Assembly: GCA_902773045.1 (NCBI GenBank)
Contig: CACYDE010000213.1
Coordinates: 1-5,717 of the forward strand
DNA length: 5,717 nucleotides
Source of the DNA: an uncultured Ruminococcus sp.
GTDB lineage: Bacteria; Bacillota; Clostridia; Oscillospirales; Acutalibacteraceae
Reading direction: 5' to 3'
The notes beneath the pieces are model-generated. The model had not been told where the DNA came from. It was given only the letters and a program-made list of their open reading frames with translations, and made no database searches. Below are positions 1-5,670 of this stretch, in pieces (positions within the stretch are counted from its first letter, which is position 1; each line of letters begins with the position of its first letter). A program made the position numbers and the translations under genes.

Positions 1-33
1 ATTCATTTCTGCCAGTGTCATCTGTCTGTTCAT
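1..33 (-). CDS. possible start of a downstream reading frame, cut by the window edge
   Basis: On the minus strand, 7 bases beyond the stop of the TIR-NACHT gene, an ATG (33-31) opens a frame of 11 codons, MNRQMTLAEMN, that runs off the window. There is no Shine-Dalgarno-like purine run in front of it, so an independent gene start is weakly supported. It could be a translationally coupled next gene. Alternatively it is the continuation of the NACHT protein in another frame, since that protein seems short at its C terminus. I do not recognise the peptide, and 11 codons are too few to decide. Confidence 0.2.
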   Translation of the reverse strand, partial: MNRQMTLAEMN

Positions 34-40
34 GTTTTTA

Positions 41-1615
41 TTATATCATATTTTCAATGACTTCGCAATTATGCGGTGTTGCCTTAAGTCTGATCGGGCT
101 ATAATCTCCCTTTTTCAGATCACGCTCGATAATGTCATCGATTACACGGCATATAGCATCAAAACGGTTTGCGGGCAGCTCCTGACCCTTTGCGTAAGTG
201 CTGAAAACGGCAAAAAGCATGAAGGGGTTGTGGGAGATCGTGCGGTAGTCGGATATCTTCTTCTCCTTTTCTATCAAAGCCGCAAGAAATTCCGAGCTTG
301 CATCGCTGTCAACTTTGTTTGCATCTGCAATTTTCTTGATATAAGCACCTCTCTGCTTCTCGTCAAACTCCTTTATCGAATATCGGCGGACGGTCGTGCT
401 CTGACTGTGATCAAGAGTCATATCAGACTGACCCGCCACAAGCTTCTGCCCCGGGCGTGTGGTAAAGAGAATATGCGGCTTCTTGTCGGCATTATAGAGA
501 TGCTTGAATATAGCCTCGATCAAACGATCCATCTGATCCGGCGGTATCTCGTCCATCGCGTCAAAAATGAAGAGCGGTTTTCCGAAGCGCATCACCGCAT
601 CAAGCGCTGTCCGCCGGAGCTTCATGCATTCGGCAATCTTATCAAGAAAGCTGTTTTGCCCGGAAAAAGAATCTCTCTCGAAATTCTTGCATTCAAGGTA
701 TATCGGAAAGAACAGATCACGGGACAAGCCGTACTTCATCGCTTTATTCGCTGAATCGATCGCAATGTGCTTTGCAAATGAGGACTTGCCCTGTCCGGCA
801 TCGCCTGAAACAACGGCAAGCCTTTCCCTTTCCAGCGCAGACAAGAGAGCTTCTTCTGTGGCGTCTGTGGGGGCGGTGCTTTCCCTTCGCTGCTCTTTTT
901 CCTGCCGTTCCGATTCGGTCAGGTGCCGCAAAAATGATATGGGAACGTAGGAGTTTTCAAGCGTCAGCGCCCTGTCGTCATAGTCGCCGAAAATGCGGAC
1001 AGGATTGAGATCCGCCGACCGTTTATTGAGATGATCCTTGAAGAAAGGTATCCCGTATTTCATATCGCAGAAGGTATCAAAAACAAGCTCAAACAGTCTT
1101 TCGCTGTTGTTTTCATCTTTGATCTCTTCTTTTGTTACCTGGTCTATTTTGACCCCGTTCTGTGACAACAAATAAGCTTGCAGCACCTCAATATCCTCTA
1201 TGCTGCATTTTGCTTCAAGCACTCTTTCGGCAGCAGCTTTTGCCGCATCGCTCGAAGGCGTCAGTATATTTCCTTTCGGCATGGGGCTGATAAAAATAGG
1301 TATTATTCCTTTTCTGCATTTTATGGCTGTGGCGTATTCAAGCAGACAATAGTCTTCGTCGTTTTTACGACCGCCCTTTTCCCCTAAAGCATAATATTCA
1401 TCAGTCACTATCGGCATAAACACATAACAGTCATTGACCGCATTTTTCAGATTTTCCTTATATTCCCCCTTTCGAAGTTCATTGTTATCCCAATAAGCCT
1501 TTAGTCCGGTGCATGATTCGATAGCGCCGACAAAATCCTTAAAGTTATCACCGCCGCCTTTATTTTCCCATCTGTAGCTTATAAATATCTCGTTTTTGTT
1601 TACATCCTTATCCAC
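41..1615 (-). CDS. TIR domain - NACHT-type STAND NTPase protein (NLR-like, putative anti-phage defence)
   Basis: A 524-residue protein. The TIR domain spans about residues 8-140: strand A motif EIFISYRW (9-16), and DYCLLEYATA (88-97) carries the expected catalytic Glu at E93 next to C90. A charged linker (about 232-256) leads into a NACHT-type NTPase: Walker A GDAGQGKS (271-278), a PIYLECKNF strand, Walker B LFIFDAMDE (348-356), sensor-1-like HILFTTRPG (381-389) and a HNPFML segment (462-467) typical of the end of NACHT cores. TIR domains of this class hydrolyse NAD+ or make cyclic ADP-ribose signals; STAND NTPases oligomerise on ligand sensing. No signal peptide or membrane segment is visible, so it is probably cytosolic. 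The GTG start (1615-1613) is chosen because AAGGAGG lies 8 nt upstream and the TIR begins at once. Termination is TAATAA. Oddity: it ends shortly after the NTPase, without the usual C-terminal repeats. The defence role is inferred from domain architecture. Confidence 0.9.
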   Translation of the reverse strand: MDKDVNKNEIFISYRWENKGGGDNFKDFVGAIESCTGLKAYWDNNELRKGEYKENLKNAVNDCYVFMPIVTDEYYALGEKGGRKNDEDYCLLEYATAIKCRKGIIPIFISPMPKGNILTPSSDAAKAAAERVLEAKCSIEDIEVLQAYLLSQNGVKIDQVTKEEIKDENNSERLFELVFDTFCDMKYGIPFFKDHLNKRSADLNPVRIFGDYDDRALTLENSYVPISFLRHLTESERQEKEQRRESTAPTDATEEALLSALERERLAVVSGDAGQGKSSFAKHIAIDSANKAMKYGLSRDLFFPIYLECKNFERDSFSGQNSFLDKIAECMKLRRTALDAVMRFGKPLFIFDAMDEIPPDQMDRLIEAIFKHLYNADKKPHILFTTRPGQKLVAGQSDMTLDHSQSTTVRRYSIKEFDEKQRGAYIKKIADANKVDSDASSEFLAALIEKEKKISDYRTISHNPFMLFAVFSTYAKGQELPANRFDAICRVIDDIIERDLKKGDYSPIRLKATPHNCEVIENMI

Positions 1616-1623
1616 ATCAAAAG

Positions 1624-1630
1624 CCTCCTT
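1624..1630 (-). promoter_or_regulatory. ribosome binding site of the TIR-NACHT gene (decides a GTG start)
   Basis: AAGGAGG on the minus strand, 8 nt before the GTG at 1615-1613. The strong match and ideal spacing decide for GTG. The out-of-frame ATG at 1617-1615 would lead quickly to a stop. Confidence 0.85.
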
Positions 1631-1674
1631 TTTGAGATCGTTATTTTGAAGCCTATTTCAATAATCCTGTTTTG

Positions 1675-1703
1675 ATTTTATCACGTTTCATCCCTGAAAA
1701 CAA
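1675..1703 (-). promoter_or_regulatory. sigma-70/SigA-type promoter of the TIR-NACHT gene
   Basis: Minus strand: -35 TTGTTT (1703-1698), a 17-bp spacer, then -10 TAAAAT (1680-1675) preceded by TGA, which forms an extended -10 (TGnTAAAAT). The predicted start of transcription near 1668 gives a leader of about 50 nt with the ribosome binding site near its end. The -10 differs from consensus at one base; the -35 matches only in TTG. Confidence 0.6.
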
Positions 1704-1754
1704 TCTCATCTTCCGAAAAAACACGGGAAGATCTTTTTACAAAAGAAAAGACTG

Positions 1755-1783
1755 TTGCAGCATCACAAATTATGATATGATAA
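1755..1783 (+). promoter_or_regulatory. weak candidate promoter of the zinc ribbon-TIR-NTPase-TPR gene
   Basis: TTGCAG (1755-1760) is a 4/6 match to a -35 box. A string of overlapping -10-like hexamers follows: TATGAT at 1776-1781 (15-bp spacer) or TGATAA at 1778-1783 (17-bp spacer). Transcription would start near 1790 and leave a leader of about 50 nt. Neither spacing nor hexamer is ideal, so the exact box is uncertain. Confidence 0.35.
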
Positions 1784-1822
1784 GTATAGACCATATCGTC
1801 GGTAGGAAGGTAACGAGAATTC

Positions 1823-1830
1823 AAGGGAGG
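1823..1830 (+). promoter_or_regulatory. ribosome binding site of the zinc ribbon-TIR gene
   Basis: AAGGGAGG ends 8 nt before the ATG at 1839. It fixes the start of the long composite gene at the zinc ribbon, not at the internal ATG at 2219, which lacks such a site and lies inside the TIR domain. Confidence 0.85.
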
Positions 1831-1838
1831 TATTCAGT

Positions 1839-2012
1839 ATGAAATGCGGTGAGTGCGGCAGCACAAAGGTACAAAAATTTGAAGGTAAAAACGAGGGATA
1901 CTGCCCGATATGTAAAAAGCCGGTAGCATTGGCAGAGGAAAAGCAGAATGAAAAAATGCGTGTTTTTTCAGCTACGGTCATGACAGGCATTCCGATGTTG
2001 TCAATCGGCTGA
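1839..2012 (+). CDS. zinc-ribbon N-terminal fragment (first frame of the composite gene)
   Basis: As the DNA reads, translation from the well-placed ATG yields 57 residues. The first 26 form a compact zinc ribbon with CGEC (3-6) and CPIC (22-25), separated by a short basic/Gly segment (KFEGKNEGY). After the Lys/Glu-rich linker EEKQNEKMRVF the frame leaves the TIR coding phase at the T6 run and ends at TGA 2010-2012 after about 14 unrelated residues. The ribbon and linker are the natural N terminus of the TIR protein; a stand-alone 57-residue product would be a by-product unless the cell uses it. Zinc ribbons of this type are structural or nucleic-acid/protein-binding, and nothing here tells which. 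Confidence 0.7.
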   Translation: MKCGECGSTKVQKFEGKNEGYCPICKKPVALAEEKQNEKMRVFSATVMTGIPMLSIG

Positions 2013-5000
2013 AGGAAGCCATCGAGACCCGCAGCAACGGCGACATCGAGGTATGGATCGACCACAAAAACATCCCGCGGGACGCCCATTGGCGTGAGCG
2101 TATCACCAAAGGTGTTTTAGAGTGTCAGAGTGTACTGGCGTTCCTGTCATCGTATTCTACGCGGGAACGCGGAGTATGCTTAGATGAGCTTGCCATCGCT
2201 CTGGTATCCAAACACGGTATGCTCCGGACGATACTTCTTGAACCTAAAGAAGAAACAGATCCTCCGCCATTGGTATCCGAATATCAGTGGGGCGATATGA
2301 GCAATTATCCCGATTATGCTGCGCAGGGAGAGGACGTTTTTCAGGAGTATATCAACAAGCAGGCAGACAGTATCATTGCTATGCTCAAAGGTAACGAGAT
2401 CAGACAGTACAACGGAGAAATAAGCTATATCAGAGAAAAGCTCGGTCTGCCGGAAATCCCCCCGCTTTCAAAATTTGATCTGCTCATTCAAAAACCCATG
2501 ATCGGCAGAAAATGGCTGAATGAAGAAATAGAAACATGGGTAAACGCTCCGTCGGCTTCCCGCGTTATGATGATATACGGCAACCCGGGTGTCGGCAAAT
2601 CAATGTATGCGGCGCATTTGCAGCATTACAGTCCCCATACCGCCGCCGCCATTGCCTGTGATTACCACAGCGACGAATACAGCACCTCAGACAGGGTAAC
2701 GATCTGGCTTGCCTACAAATTGGCGCTTCGCCTGCCCGATTACAGACGGTGGCTGATGCATCAGTTTTCCGACAGCAGATTTGAAATAAAAAGCGGAAAG
2801 GATCTTGTGGATCAGTTCCTTTTGCAGCCCTTTTCTCTTGGTATTATCAACGGTCAAAGAAGCACATATTTTATCATCATAGATGCGCTTGATGAAGCAA
2901 GGGCGTCCGACTTTTCGGAATACATACTGAACTTTATCAATGATACCGCCCGTCACGCGCCCTGGCTGCGGTTTATTATCACCGCCAGAGAAGAACCGCA
3001 TATTCTTGAACGGTTCGGCAGATTCCCTGCCATCCGGTTTGATGAGAACCTGAACAACAACAGTAATGACATAAGAGAATACTATGACTTTATGCTCAAA
3101 CCGTTGCTTATAGACGGTGAAGCGGAGATCGGCGGCATACAGTTCAAAGCCCCGCCGTCTGTACGACGCTTTACCGAGGAGGATTTTTCCGCCTTTGCCG
3201 ACAGGCTCACCGAGGCAAGCCGCGGAGTATTCGTTTATGCCGAAAAGGTGTACATAAACATAGCCGATGACTTCATAAGCGGAAGGATCACAGCGCTTCC
3301 CGAGTATCCCCTGCCTGACGGTATCAGTGACCTGTTCAGAGATACCCTCGACCGGAAATTCAATAAAGAGAGTGAGCATTATCAGTTCGCGCCCTATACG
3401 ATGCGCGACTTTGAGGAAAAGTTTTCCGAACCCCTCGGCATGGTAATGGCTTCACCAAAGCCACTGCCCGCAACCACGCTTATAAAGCTGATGGACTGGA
3501 ACGAAAAGCAATACAACAGCTTCATGTTTTGTTTCGGCACAGTGCTTGACGAAAAAGAAGGCAGTCTGACACCCTTCCATAAGTCCTTCTCCGAATGGCT
3601 CAACATGACCCGCACCCGATACAACACCCCTCTGTCCGACGGTATCGCTCACCTTGCGCTCACAGTCTATAGGGTCTATACAAGCGGCATAGACCGGCTT
3701 GACGAGTTCCTCACCGTCAATCTTACGCGTATACTGCGCTCTGCAGCGGAAAACTCCGACAGCAGTGAATACAGCGAATACTACGACCAAGCTGTCAATG
3801 ATAAAGCTCTTACCGACAAAATGTTGGACATCGGAGATAACTACAAGGAACACAACCGTTTCACTGATGCGGGTGAGATTTACGTCGAGCTGATCGGGAT
3901 CTTTAAGGCGGATATCGGCGAAGATACGGACATTAAAAGCTTTGATGAAGGAAGAATCAACTTCTATTGTCTGGCGCTGTACGGATACGGTAATATCATG
4001 AAGGCGCAAAATAAGTTCATTGACGCCGAAAGCTATTATCAAAAAGCTCTTTATATAATAACAAAGCTGACCGAAGCCTACCCGGAAAATCCTCAGTACA
4101 AGAGAGGTTTGTCGGTTTCGCTTGATGATGTTGCCGATATCAAACAAACTCAGAATGACCTGTCGGCGGCTTTGAAGCTCTATGAAAAAAGCCGTGAAAT
4201 ATGGGGAGAGCTCGCAGATGCCTGCTCTGAAAATCCCGATTACAAGAGAGGTTTGTCGCTTTTGCTTGAAAGAATCGCCGACATCAAAATAATTCAGAAT
4301 GACCTGTCTGCAGCTTTGGAATTCTATGAAAAAAGCCGTGAAATATTGAAACCACTTGCAGATGCCTACCCGGAGAATCCTCAATACAAGAGAGATTTGT
4401 CGGTTTCGCTTGAAAGAATTGCCGACATAAAAAAAGCTCAGAATAATCTGTCTGCTGCTTTGAAACTCTATGAAAAAAGCAGTGAAATATTGAAACCACT
4501 TGCAGATGCCTACCTGGAAAATCCTGAATACAAGAGAGATTTGTCGGTTTCGCTTGAAAGAATTGCCGACATCAAACAAGCTCAGAATGACCTGTCGGCG
4601 GCTTTGAAGCTCTATGAGGAAACTTTACAAATAGCAAAAGAACTCGCAGATGCCTACCCGGAAAATCCTCAATACAAGAGAGATTTGTCGGTTTCGCTTA
4701 ATAGAGTTGCCGACATCAAACAAGCTCAGAATGACCTGTCTGCAGCTTTGAAGCTATATGAAGAAGCCTTGAAGATAGCAAGAGAACTCTCCGATACCTA
4801 CCCGAAAAATCCTGAATACAAGAGAGATTTGTCGGTTTCGCTTGGAAGCATTGCCGACATAAGAAAAGCTCAGAATGATCTGCCTGCGGCTTTGGAGTTC
4901 TATGAAAAAAGCAGTAAGATTTGGAAACAACTTGCAGATGCCTACCCAGAGAATCCTGGTTATAAAAGAGGTTTGACGATTTCGCTTGGAAGCATTGCCG

Positions 5001-5191
5001 ACATAAAAAAACTCAGCATGATCTGCCTGCGGCATTGGAGCTCTATGAAAAAAGTAGTAAGATTTGGAAACAACTTGCAGATGCCTACCCAGAGAATCCT
5101 GATTATAAAAAAGGTTTGTCCTTTTCATTATATAAGGTTGCCGTCTTATACGAAATACTTGGCGGGCGTGAAAACCGTGAAATATCACTGA
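1952..5191 (+). CDS. central frame: TIR - STAND NTPase - TPR, no own start codon before 2219
   Basis: This frame is open from just after a TGA at 1949-1951 to TAA/TGA-type termination at 5191. It encodes nearly all the TIR domain (from AAA AAT GCG, meaningful from TTC at 1967), the NTPase and the first seven 48-residue TPR units. Its first ATG (2219) is deep in the TIR domain, after the catalytic Glu, and has no ribosome binding site. A 990-residue product from that ATG would therefore carry a broken TIR but an intact NTPase (Walker A GNPGVGKS at 121-128 and Walker B IDALDE at 221-226 of that product). After the A7 run the last 59 codons (5012-5188) are off-frame and do not resemble the repeat. 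Automatic annotation would probably call 2219-5191; the biological unit is better taken as 1839-5436. Confidence 0.75.
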   Translation, partial: KNACFFSYGHDRHSDVVNRLKEAIETRSNGDIEVWIDHKNIPRDAHWRERITKGVLECQSVLAFLSSYSTRERGVCLDELAIALVSKHGMLRTILLEPKEETDPPPLVSEYQWGDMSNYPDYAAQGEDVFQEYINKQADSIIAMLKGNEIRQYNGEISYIREKLGLPEIPPLSKFDLLIQKPMIGRKWLNEEIETWVNAPSASRVMMIYGNPGVGKSMYAAHLQHYSPHTAAAIACDYHSDEYSTSDRVTIWLAYKLALRLPDYRRWLMHQFSDSRFEIKSGKDLVDQFLLQPFSLGIINGQRSTYFIIIDALDEARASDFSEYILNFINDTARHAPWLRFIITAREEPHILERFGRFPAIRFDENLNNNSNDIREYYDFMLKPLLIDGEAEIGGIQFKAPPSVRRFTEEDFSAFADRLTEASRGVFVYAEKVYINIADDFISGRITALPEYPLPDGISDLFRDTLDRKFNKESEHYQFAPYTMRDFEEKFSEPLGMVMASPKPLPATTLIKLMDWNEKQYNSFMFCFGTVLDEKEGSLTPFHKSFSEWLNMTRTRYNTPLSDGIAHLALTVYRVYTSGIDRLDEFLTVNLTRILRSAAENSDSSEYSEYYDQAVNDKALTDKMLDIGDNYKEHNRFTDAGEIYVELIGIFKADIGEDTDIKSFDEGRINFYCLALYGYGNIMKAQNKFIDAESYYQKALYIITKLTEAYPENPQYKRGLSVSLDDVADIKQTQNDLSAALKLYEKSREIWGELADACSENPDYKRGLSLLLERIADIKIIQNDLSAALEFYEKSREILKPLADAYPENPQYKRDLSVSLERIADIKKAQNNLSAALKLYEKSSEILKPLADAYLENPEYKRDLSVSLERIADIKQAQNDLSAALKLYEETLQIAKELADAYPENPQYKRDLSVSLNRVADIKQAQNDLSAALKLYEEALKIARELSDTYPKNPEYKRDLSVSLGSIADIRKAQNDLPAALEFYEKSSKIWKQLADAYPENPGYKRGLTISLGSIADIKKLSMICLRHWSSMKKVVRFGNNLQMPTQRILIIKKVCPFHYIRLPSYTKYLAGVKTVKYH
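1953..2333 (+). other. TIR domain coding segment
   Basis: In the corrected frame the segment reads RVFFSYGHDRH, then an amphipathic helix (DVVNRLKEAIE), EVWIDHKNIPRDAHW (the BB-loop region), SVLAFLSSYS and GVCLDELAIAL, followed by RTILLEP. The order and spacing match bacterial TIR domains, with Glu in CLDEL as the catalytic candidate. Such TIRs cleave NAD+ or produce ADP-ribose-based signals. It differs clearly in sequence from the TIR of the divergent gene, so the two are not a recent duplication. Confidence 0.85.
1963..1968 (+). other. T6 homopolymer, site of first frame break
   Basis: Frame from the ATG: CGT GTT TTT TCA GCT. The TIR frame needs GTT TTT TTC AGC, that is one more T or re-reading of one base. 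tRNA-Phe on TTT could slip back onto TTT, but the following TCA codon does not re-pair. It is therefore not a canonical heptamer for tandem slippage; an indel, transcriptional slippage or a base-calling error are the other options. Confidence 0.8.
4079..5130 (+). repeat. in-frame tandem 144-bp repeats encoding 48-residue TPR units
   Basis: Units begin at 4079, 4223, 4367, 4511, 4655, 4799, 4943 and 5086, marked by the protein motif ENPxYKRxLS. Six steps are exactly 144 bp and the seventh is 143 bp, which pinpoints the missing base. The consensus pattern is YPENPxYKRDLSVSLxRI, ADIKxAQNDLSAALKLYE, then a helix ending LADA. These are TPR-type helical hairpins with longer helices than the 34-residue form. 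Nucleotide identity between neighbours is very high, especially units 3-5 and units 6-8, which shows recent unit duplication or gene conversion. The array probably forms the ligand-sensing or protein-binding superhelix of the STAND protein. A divergent TPR-like unit (LALYGYGNIMKAQNKFIDAE, about 3968-4030) precedes it, and a diverged C-terminal helical part follows. Confidence 0.9.
5005..5011 (+). other. A7 slippery run, site of second frame break
   Basis: Incoming frame: GAC ATA AAA AAA CTC. The zero-frame phasing A_AAA_AAA is that of a classical -1 slippery heptamer. After a one-base slip the reading is ATA AAA AAA ACT CAG, giving IKKTQHDL, which fits the repeat consensus (unit 1 has IKQTQNDL). 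Downstream, only a small hairpin (TGCC-TGC-GGCA, about 5023-5034) is visible, and no obvious strong stimulator. Confidence 0.75.
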
Positions 5192-5436
5192 AAATGATTA
5201 AGAGAGCTCTTGAGATCAGTGAGCAGCTTGCTGCGGAACATGAAACGATCAGCGCCCACTATGATCTTGCAGCGAATTTATACAACGTAGCTATGCACGA
5301 AATGACGCCCGCTAAAGAGAAAAAACCGCTGCTTGAGCGCGCACTGAAAATAGCACAAATGCTGCTTGACGAAACGCAGGAAGACAGTTACCGGTCGTTT
5401 GTCGATTTGATCACAAGTGAGCTTAAGAGCCTTTGA
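5011..5436 (+). CDS. C-terminal TPR fragment of the composite gene (third frame)
   Basis: From the A7 run onward the coding phase moves by one base. This frame completes unit 7 (QHDLPAALELYEKS), gives unit 8 (YPENPDYKKGLSFSLYKVA), then helical, TPR-like sequence (EISLKMIKRALEISEQLAA; KPLLERALKIAQMLLDE), and ends at TGA 5434-5436. It has no ribosome binding site or ATG of its own near its start (an in-frame TTG sits at 5035), so it is not a separate gene but the tail of the TIR-NTPase-TPR protein. The tail caps the superhelix and is lost if ribosomes stay in the upstream frame, which ends at 5191. Confidence 0.75.
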   Translation, partial: TQHDLPAALELYEKSSKIWKQLADAYPENPDYKKGLSFSLYKVAVLYEILGGRENREISLKMIKRALEISEQLAAEHETISAHYDLAANLYNVAMHEMTPAKEKKPLLERALKIAQMLLDETQEDSYRSFVDLITSELKSL

Positions 5437-5520
5437 AACATTCATGCTGACATTATCATAGTTGCAAAAAGAAGGCTGCTGCGTTTTTGGGGGTTGTGCG
5501 CTGCTTTGCCTCTTGCTGAG

Positions 5521-5563
5521 TTTCACGGATTCAGGTCGTTATCATAAACCTGAATCCGTGAAA
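5521..5563. repeat. perfect 16-bp inverted repeat (possible terminator or mRNA-end hairpin)
   Basis: TTTCACGGATTCAGGT (5521-5536) and its exact reverse complement (5548-5563) flank an 11-nt loop, 85 bp after the stop of the long gene. A transcript would fold into a strong hairpin. No T-tract follows on either strand, so it is not a textbook intrinsic terminator; it might protect the mRNA 3' end, act with a termination factor, or be part of a small repeat element. Confidence 0.7.
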
Positions 5564-5670
5564 TTCAAATTGTAAAACATCGCTGAAAGACTGATAAATA
5601 CTGCTCTTTTAGCAAATACTTTGGTGTTTTAATTTGCACCAAATGGGTGTAGAAAATCAGGTACGTAAAA

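Larger units (their letters stand above)
1616..1838. other. divergent intergenic control region
   Basis: A 223-bp AT-rich stretch separates the two outward-facing TIR-STAND genes and holds both ribosome binding sites and both candidate promoters. No tRNA, small ORF with a ribosome binding site, or long operator-like palindrome was found. A short inverted repeat (TCTTTT-3nt-AAAAGA, 1732-1746) lies between the promoters, but is too simple in sequence to call an operator. Confidence 0.7.
1839..5436 (+). pseudogene. zinc ribbon - TIR - NACHT-like STAND NTPase - TPR protein, split by two -1-type frame breaks
   Basis: Joining three frames gives about 1199 residues in a coherent order. Residues 1-26: zinc ribbon (C3, C6, C22, C25). 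About 39-165: TIR, with RVFFSYGHD at its first strand and CLDEL carrying the putative catalytic Glu E117. About 235-590: STAND NTPase with Walker A GNPGVGKS (248-255), Walker B FIIIDALDE (345-353), sensor-1-like FIITARE, RGVFVYAEKV and a late FHKSFSEWL motif typical of NACHT-family winged-helix regions. About 665-1199: TPR-type helices, including eight 48-residue units. Both breaks are single-base and lie in homopolymers (T6 at 1963-1968, A7 at 5005-5011); no other stop interrupts the joined frame over 3.6 kb. This suggests a very recent loss, a sequencing error, phase variation or recoding; decayed genes usually show more lesions. Likely role (inferred): TPR-sensing, NAD+-targeting immune receptor. 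Labelled pseudogene only because the genomic frame is broken. Confidence 0.8.

Noticed and set aside
32..754. Long plus-strand open frame (240 codons) antisense to the TIR-NACHT gene
   Set aside because: Shadow of the minus-strand coding frame; no ribosome binding site, no recognisable domain, and the opposite strand has unmistakable Walker motifs.
1732..1746. Inverted repeat TCTTTT/AAAAGA between the divergent promoters as an operator
   Set aside because: Six-base, A/T-dominated arms with a 3-nt spacer are expected by chance in this sequence.
1763..2089. Minus-strand open frame of 108 codons across the intergenic region and TIR start
   Set aside because: It runs antisense through the zinc ribbon and TIR coding sequence, has no ribosome binding site, and its product shows no domain.
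3452..4579. Minus-strand open frame of 375 codons across the NTPase-TPR region
   Set aside because: Antisense shadow: its repeats simply mirror the 144-bp TPR array. No start signal.
4079..5130. CRISPR-like array
   Set aside because: Units are contiguous 144-bp in-frame coding repeats without spacers; they encode TPR helices.
5465..5489. Intrinsic terminator CAAAAA...TTTTTG just after the long gene
   Set aside because: The stem is only A-T pairs plus one C-G and the loop is long; too weak to call.
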